Below are positions 5,390 to 7,947 of a stretch of DNA of 7,947 nucleotides, one piece after another (position 1 is the first letter of the stretch; every line of letters starts with the position of its first letter). The translations under genes and the position numbers were made by a program. Source of the DNA: Catenibacterium sp. co_0103 (GTDB lineage: Bacteria; Bacillota_I; Bacilli_A; Erysipelotrichales; Coprobacillaceae); NCBI RefSeq assembly GCF_004168205.1, contig NZ_RCYB01000087.1, positions 1-7,947 on the forward strand. The letters are read 5' to 3'. Under the pieces are notes generated by a model. The model was not told the DNA's origin. It saw nothing but the letters and a program-made list of their open reading frames with translations, and did not search any database.

Positions 5390-5848
5390 TTAGATTTCTG
5401 TAATAACACCATTCACCGCATGAATCTTTACGCCTCTATACTTTATAGTAGCCTTGACTGTGAGATTTTCTATATCCATCGGGCGTTCCATCTGTACAAT
5501 CTTATAATCAATCATGACTCTTGTATTTTCTTCAAGTAACACCTTACTATTATAATAATCCTCAGTTAAAGTCTTATCTTTAGAAAGTGTCTCATTCACT
5601 TCACCAAGCTGACTAAAATCACCTACAGTAAAACTTGCTTGAGACATATTAACAGCTTTAGGAAAGAATGCCTGTGTGGCCACTAAATATGTTTCTTTTC
5701 CATCCATAAGGCCATAAGGATGTACACTCACACTTAAGACAACTTCCTTCTGTAGTCTGATTTTGTCTCTTATTTTCAACCCACAAAAAACCGCAACAAC
5801 ACATACCGCAAGTACAACAATCTGCCTGATTAGTTTACTATGTTTCAC
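5390..5848 (-). CDS. Small membrane-anchored protein of unknown function
   Basis: I do not recognise this 152-residue protein. A basic N-terminus (KHSKLIRQ) is followed by one hydrophobic segment at about residues 9-24, which predicts a membrane anchor or uncleaved signal with the rest outside the cell. The Cys at residues 16 and 22 lack a proper lipobox, so a lipoprotein is unlikely. The rest alternates short hydrophobic and polar stretches, suggesting a beta-rich soluble domain, with VVLSVSV near 36-42 and a closing LTVKATIKYRGVKIHAVNGV repeat-like strand pair. The start is a GTG at 5848-5846 with GGAGGG 8 nt upstream. That SD lies in the 15-nt gap after the pseudouridine synthase gene, so the two are probably cotranscribed. 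No terminator follows, so transcripts could read into the infC leader. Confidence 0.75.
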   Translation of the reverse strand: MKHSKLIRQIVVLAVCVVAVFCGLKIRDKIRLQKEVVLSVSVHPYGLMDGKETYLVATQAFFPKAVNMSQASFTVGDFSQLGEVNETLSKDKTLTEDYYNSKVLLEENTRVMIDYKIVQMERPMDIENLTVKATIKYRGVKIHAVNGVITEI

Positions 5849-5863
5849 TGTTTATTCCCTCCT

Positions 5864-6694
5864 TTATCTTTTAGAAGGTTTAAACATCTGCTTAAAAGAA
5901 GAAGGAAGCGGTGCTTTAAAAGTCATTGTTTTATGTGTAAAAGGATGTGTGAATGCAAATTCATGCGCATGTAGACCTAATCTCTTTAAAGGATTTGTAC
6001 GTGCACCATATTTCTTATCACCAATAATAGGATGATTCACAGAAGCCATATGAACACGAATCTGATTCTTACGCCCTGTATCTAAGAATACTTCCATCAT
6101 TGTATAATCCTTAGATACTTCTAATGGCTTGTAGTGCGTAATAGCCAATTGTCCCTCTTTCGCAATACGCATCTTTAACTGTTTATCTTCTACAAGATGA
6201 TTCTTTATTGTACCTGATTTACGACATTGTCCTTCTAATATCGCGATATAGCCTCTTGTTTTAACATACTTATTCCAGTTATGAGTTAATTCCTGATAAA
6301 GCTTCTTATTCTTCACAAACATAAGTACACCAGAAGTATCCTGGTCTAAACGATGTACAAGATAACACTGCTGTCTCTTCTTACGGCAATATTCCATCAC
6401 CATATAAAAAGCTGTCTGATATTTATTATTACGTGTCTCTTCACTCACTAGTCCAGAAGGCTTATTGATCACAATCATATCATCATCTTCATAAAGAAGT
6501 TCAAAAGGAAGATTCGTCTTCTTACCAACTTCTACTTCATCTCCTGGATGTAATTCAAAGGCATGATAAGTCTGTACTTCACCATTCACCTGTACTGATT
6601 TATATTTCAATAAATTCTTACAATCATTTTTCTTCTTACGAGTATGCTCCACAAGAGAATCTAATAGTAATTCATCTTTTGTAACCTTATACAT
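5864..6694 (-). CDS. RluA-family pseudouridine synthase (RluC/RluD-like)
   Basis: This 276-residue RNA-modifying enzyme isomerises uridine to pseudouridine in rRNA or tRNA. An S4-like RNA-binding region occupies about residues 8-58 (LLDSLVEHTRKKK to HPGDEVEV). The catalytic domain starts at about 65 with ELLYEDDDMIVINKPSG. The family signature HRLDQDTSG is at 114-122, with catalytic Asp117. The late conserved blocks GRKNQIRVHMASVNHPIIGD and LHAHEFAFTHP are also present. The length is a little short of the usual 290-325 residues, but the core is complete. The start is an ATG at 6694 with GGAGG 6 nt upstream, and it overlaps the glycerate kinase gene by 8 nt. The target uridine cannot be deduced, because many Firmicutes carry several paralogues of this type. 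Confidence 0.93.
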   Translation of the reverse strand: MYKVTKDELLLDSLVEHTRKKKNDCKNLLKYKSVQVNGEVQTYHAFELHPGDEVEVGKKTNLPFELLYEDDDMIVINKPSGLVSEETRNNKYQTAFYMVMEYCRKKRQQCYLVHRLDQDTSGVLMFVKNKKLYQELTHNWNKYVKTRGYIAILEGQCRKSGTIKNHLVEDKQLKMRIAKEGQLAITHYKPLEVSKDYTMMEVFLDTGRKNQIRVHMASVNHPIIGDKKYGARTNPLKRLGLHAHEFAFTHPFTHKTMTFKAPLPSSFKQMFKPSKR

Positions 6695-7775
6695 TCTTTT
6701 CCTCCAAATAACGTCTCACTTCTTCTTCTAAATACTGTGGACCTTTTTCTAATAATACAGAAAGAGGTTCATCTGTATGATTAATACAGCGTACATCCTC
6801 AAATCCTGCTTCAATTAATGTCTCTTTATCTTCACACTTTCCACAAAATGCGACAACAGGCTTATTGTATTTCTGCGCCAAGTGCAAGACACCTATTGGT
6901 GTCTTGCCATACAAAGTCTGATGATCCATTTTTCCTTCACCTGTAAAAATAATATCTGCTTCCTGGATTGCTTCTTCTAGATGTACTGTACGACTCACTG
7001 CATCAAATCCAGTCACTAATTTACCATTAAGTCCTGTCACAATTGCATAGCCCATACCTCCTGCTGCGCCTGCACCAGGTGTACATGAATCATCCTTATC
7101 AACTAATTCACTCATTATTTTCGCATAATGCTTCATTACCTGATCTGTCTTTTCTAGATCTTTCACCTTCTTTTGAGGACCAAAGACATAAGTAGCCCCT
7201 TCTTTTCCACATAGTGGATTAGTGACATCACATGCCCCTTCTACTTCTATACCTGATAAATCAAGGCGTGTTTTCTTAATATGATCAAGTGTTTCGAGTC
7301 CTCTCGCATTCATTGGAATACGCTGATCAAACTGATCAAAAAAACCATAACCCATACCACTTAATAGACCTATACCTCCATCATTACAAGCTGATCCACC
7401 CAAAGTCAAAAGGAAACGTTTAACACCATGATCATAGGCATATTTCATCATTTCTCCTACACCATAAGATGTTGCTTCCGTTCCGTTCTTTTCTTCTTCA
7501 GTCAGGTAATCAAGTCCACACGCCTGTGCACTTTCTATAATAGCAAGATCATCCACAATAGCGAGTTTTGCATGAACTGTCTTAAATAGTGGTCCCGCTA
7601 CCTCTATTTCATGAATATCACCATGTAGATAACAATTCATGACTTCCATTGTCCCTTCACCACCATCAGCTAAAGGACAAATATGTACATTATTATAAGC
7701 TCTCTGTACTGCTTCTCCTGCAGCATATGCAGTCATACTTTCTTTAAAAGAATCAAATGCAGCAAGTATTTTCAT
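6687..7775 (-). CDS. Glycerate kinase, GarK/GlxK type
   Basis: This 362-residue cytosolic enzyme phosphorylates D-glycerate with ATP, normally giving 2-phosphoglycerate in this family, and so feeds glycerate into lower glycolysis. It opens MKILAAFDSFKES. Conserved blocks are PLADGGEGT (34-42), LGGSACNDGG (125-134), CDVTNPLCG (182-190), PGAGAAGGMG (233-242) and TGEGKMDHQT (278-287). The length is normal for glycerate kinase type I (about 370-380). I chose the ATG at 7775. A GTG directly before it at 7778 is also in frame and is 6 nt from the same GGGAG SD (9 nt for the ATG), so one extra residue is possible. It heads a run with the pseudouridine synthase, overlapping it by 8 nt. No glycerate or tartronate genes are visible nearby, so its pathway context is unclear. 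Confidence 0.93.
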   Translation of the reverse strand: MKILAAFDSFKESMTAYAAGEAVQRAYNNVHICPLADGGEGTMEVMNCYLHGDIHEIEVAGPLFKTVHAKLAIVDDLAIIESAQACGLDYLTEEEKNGTEATSYGVGEMMKYAYDHGVKRFLLTLGGSACNDGGIGLLSGMGYGFFDQFDQRIPMNARGLETLDHIKKTRLDLSGIEVEGACDVTNPLCGKEGATYVFGPQKKVKDLEKTDQVMKHYAKIMSELVDKDDSCTPGAGAAGGMGYAIVTGLNGKLVTGFDAVSRTVHLEEAIQEADIIFTGEGKMDHQTLYGKTPIGVLHLAQKYNKPVVAFCGKCEDKETLIEAGFEDVRCINHTDEPLSVLLEKGPQYLEEEVRRYLEEKNV

Positions 7776-7796
7776 CACTTATCACTCCCTGTATGT

Positions 7797-7802
7797 ATTC
7801 TA
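7797..7802 (-). promoter_or_regulatory. Possible extended -10 of the glycerate kinase promoter
   Basis: TGTTAGAAT on the minus strand is a TGn-extended -10 (hexamer 7802-7797), about 21 nt upstream of the kinase start. Only a weak -35 (GTTACA at 15 bp spacing) is seen. A TATAAT further upstream, near 7842-7837, is an alternative. Confidence 0.35.
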
Positions 7803-7856
7803 ACACAAAAAAGAGGCTGTAACGGGTAAATAACTCATTATAGTTTCATAAAAAGC

Positions 7857-7882
7857 AAAAGACGGACCGAGGTCCGTCTTTT
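7857..7882 (-). terminator. Strong intrinsic terminator of the unit upstream of the glycerate kinase
   Basis: A perfect 12-bp inverted repeat, AAAAGACGGACC (7857-7868) with its complement (7871-7882), closes on two bases. On the minus strand it is followed by TTTTGCTTTTT, a good T-tract. On the plus strand the exit is TTTTGTGG, so it could act weakly in that direction too. It isolates the glycerate kinase run from whatever lies to the right. Confidence 0.85.
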
Positions 7883-7947
7883 GTGGTATATTTAGTTTGC
7901 AATGATACACCAACAAGATTATACGGCATATCAGACATATGCGCTAC
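7883..7947 (-). other. Window-edge remnant with no assignable gene
   Basis: These 65 bases lie upstream of the terminator at 7857-7882 and probably hold the very end or 3' untranslated part of a minus-strand gene outside the window. One frame stays open from 7947 through the terminator to a TGA at 7848-7846. That would put the stop beyond the hairpin, so I do not call it as a gene. Confidence 0.3.

Noticed and set aside
5763..6035. 90-codon open frame on the plus strand
   Set aside because: It is antisense to the membrane-protein and pseudouridine synthase genes, with no SD and no recognisable domain.
7846..7947. Minus-strand open frame ending beyond the 12-bp terminator hairpin
   Set aside because: Reading it as coding would place the strong terminator inside the gene. 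The visible residues match nothing I recognise.
1..7947. CRISPR array, tRNA or rRNA genes, and tandem repeats
   Set aside because: I looked for regularly spaced repeats, tRNA-like cloverleaf ends and conserved rRNA stretches, and saw none.

Overview
The window is low-GC DNA from a Gram-positive bacterium. Every supported gene is on the minus strand, so the window reads from its right end to its left. AGGAGG-type Shine-Dalgarno (SD) sequences, the infC-rpmI-rplT order behind an L20-type attenuator leader, and an antimicrobial-peptide-type ABC transporter all point to the Firmicutes/Bacillota. The style fits a gut Erysipelotrichia-like lineage, but that placement is inference.

Right block (about 7947 to 5390): a strong perfect hairpin terminator closes an unseen upstream unit. 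A tight three-gene run follows: glycerate kinase (garK/glxK type), overlapping by 8 nt an RluA-family 23S/tRNA pseudouridine synthase, then 15 nt later a small membrane-anchored protein of unknown function that starts with GTG.

Middle block (5370 to 4027): the translation operon infC-rpmI-rplT (IF3, L35, L20). It has a near-consensus promoter, a structured leader of about 140 nt that includes a factor-independent terminator, and a strong terminator after rplT. The SD position shows that infC starts at an AUU codon, not at the in-frame GTG that lies inside the SD. This AUU start is the classical autoregulatory signal of IF3. The leader matches the arrangement of the known Firmicute L20 leader.

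Left-centre block (3986 to 641): a compact four-gene operon with overlapping or nearly touching genes. It encodes an orphan PTS EIIB-like protein (lactose/cellobiose type, possibly leaderless), a BceB/FtsX-type permease that lacks the usual large extracellular domain, a BceA-type ATPase, and a patatin-like phospholipase. It ends in a perfect hairpin terminator. No IIA, IIC, histidine kinase or response regulator is present. This combination is the most unusual thing in the window.

Left end (654 to 1): a peptidase C26 (gamma-glutamyl-GABA hydrolase-like) gene whose promoter overlaps the preceding terminator. The gene is cut after 132 codons, keeping the nucleophile Cys but losing the C-terminal half with the His/Glu residues. 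The sequence beyond the break has a new character: an imperfect subterminal hairpin, a promoter-like box, an SD, and the first 23 codons of another ORF running off the window. This is best explained as the end of an inserted mobile element, of a family I could not identify.
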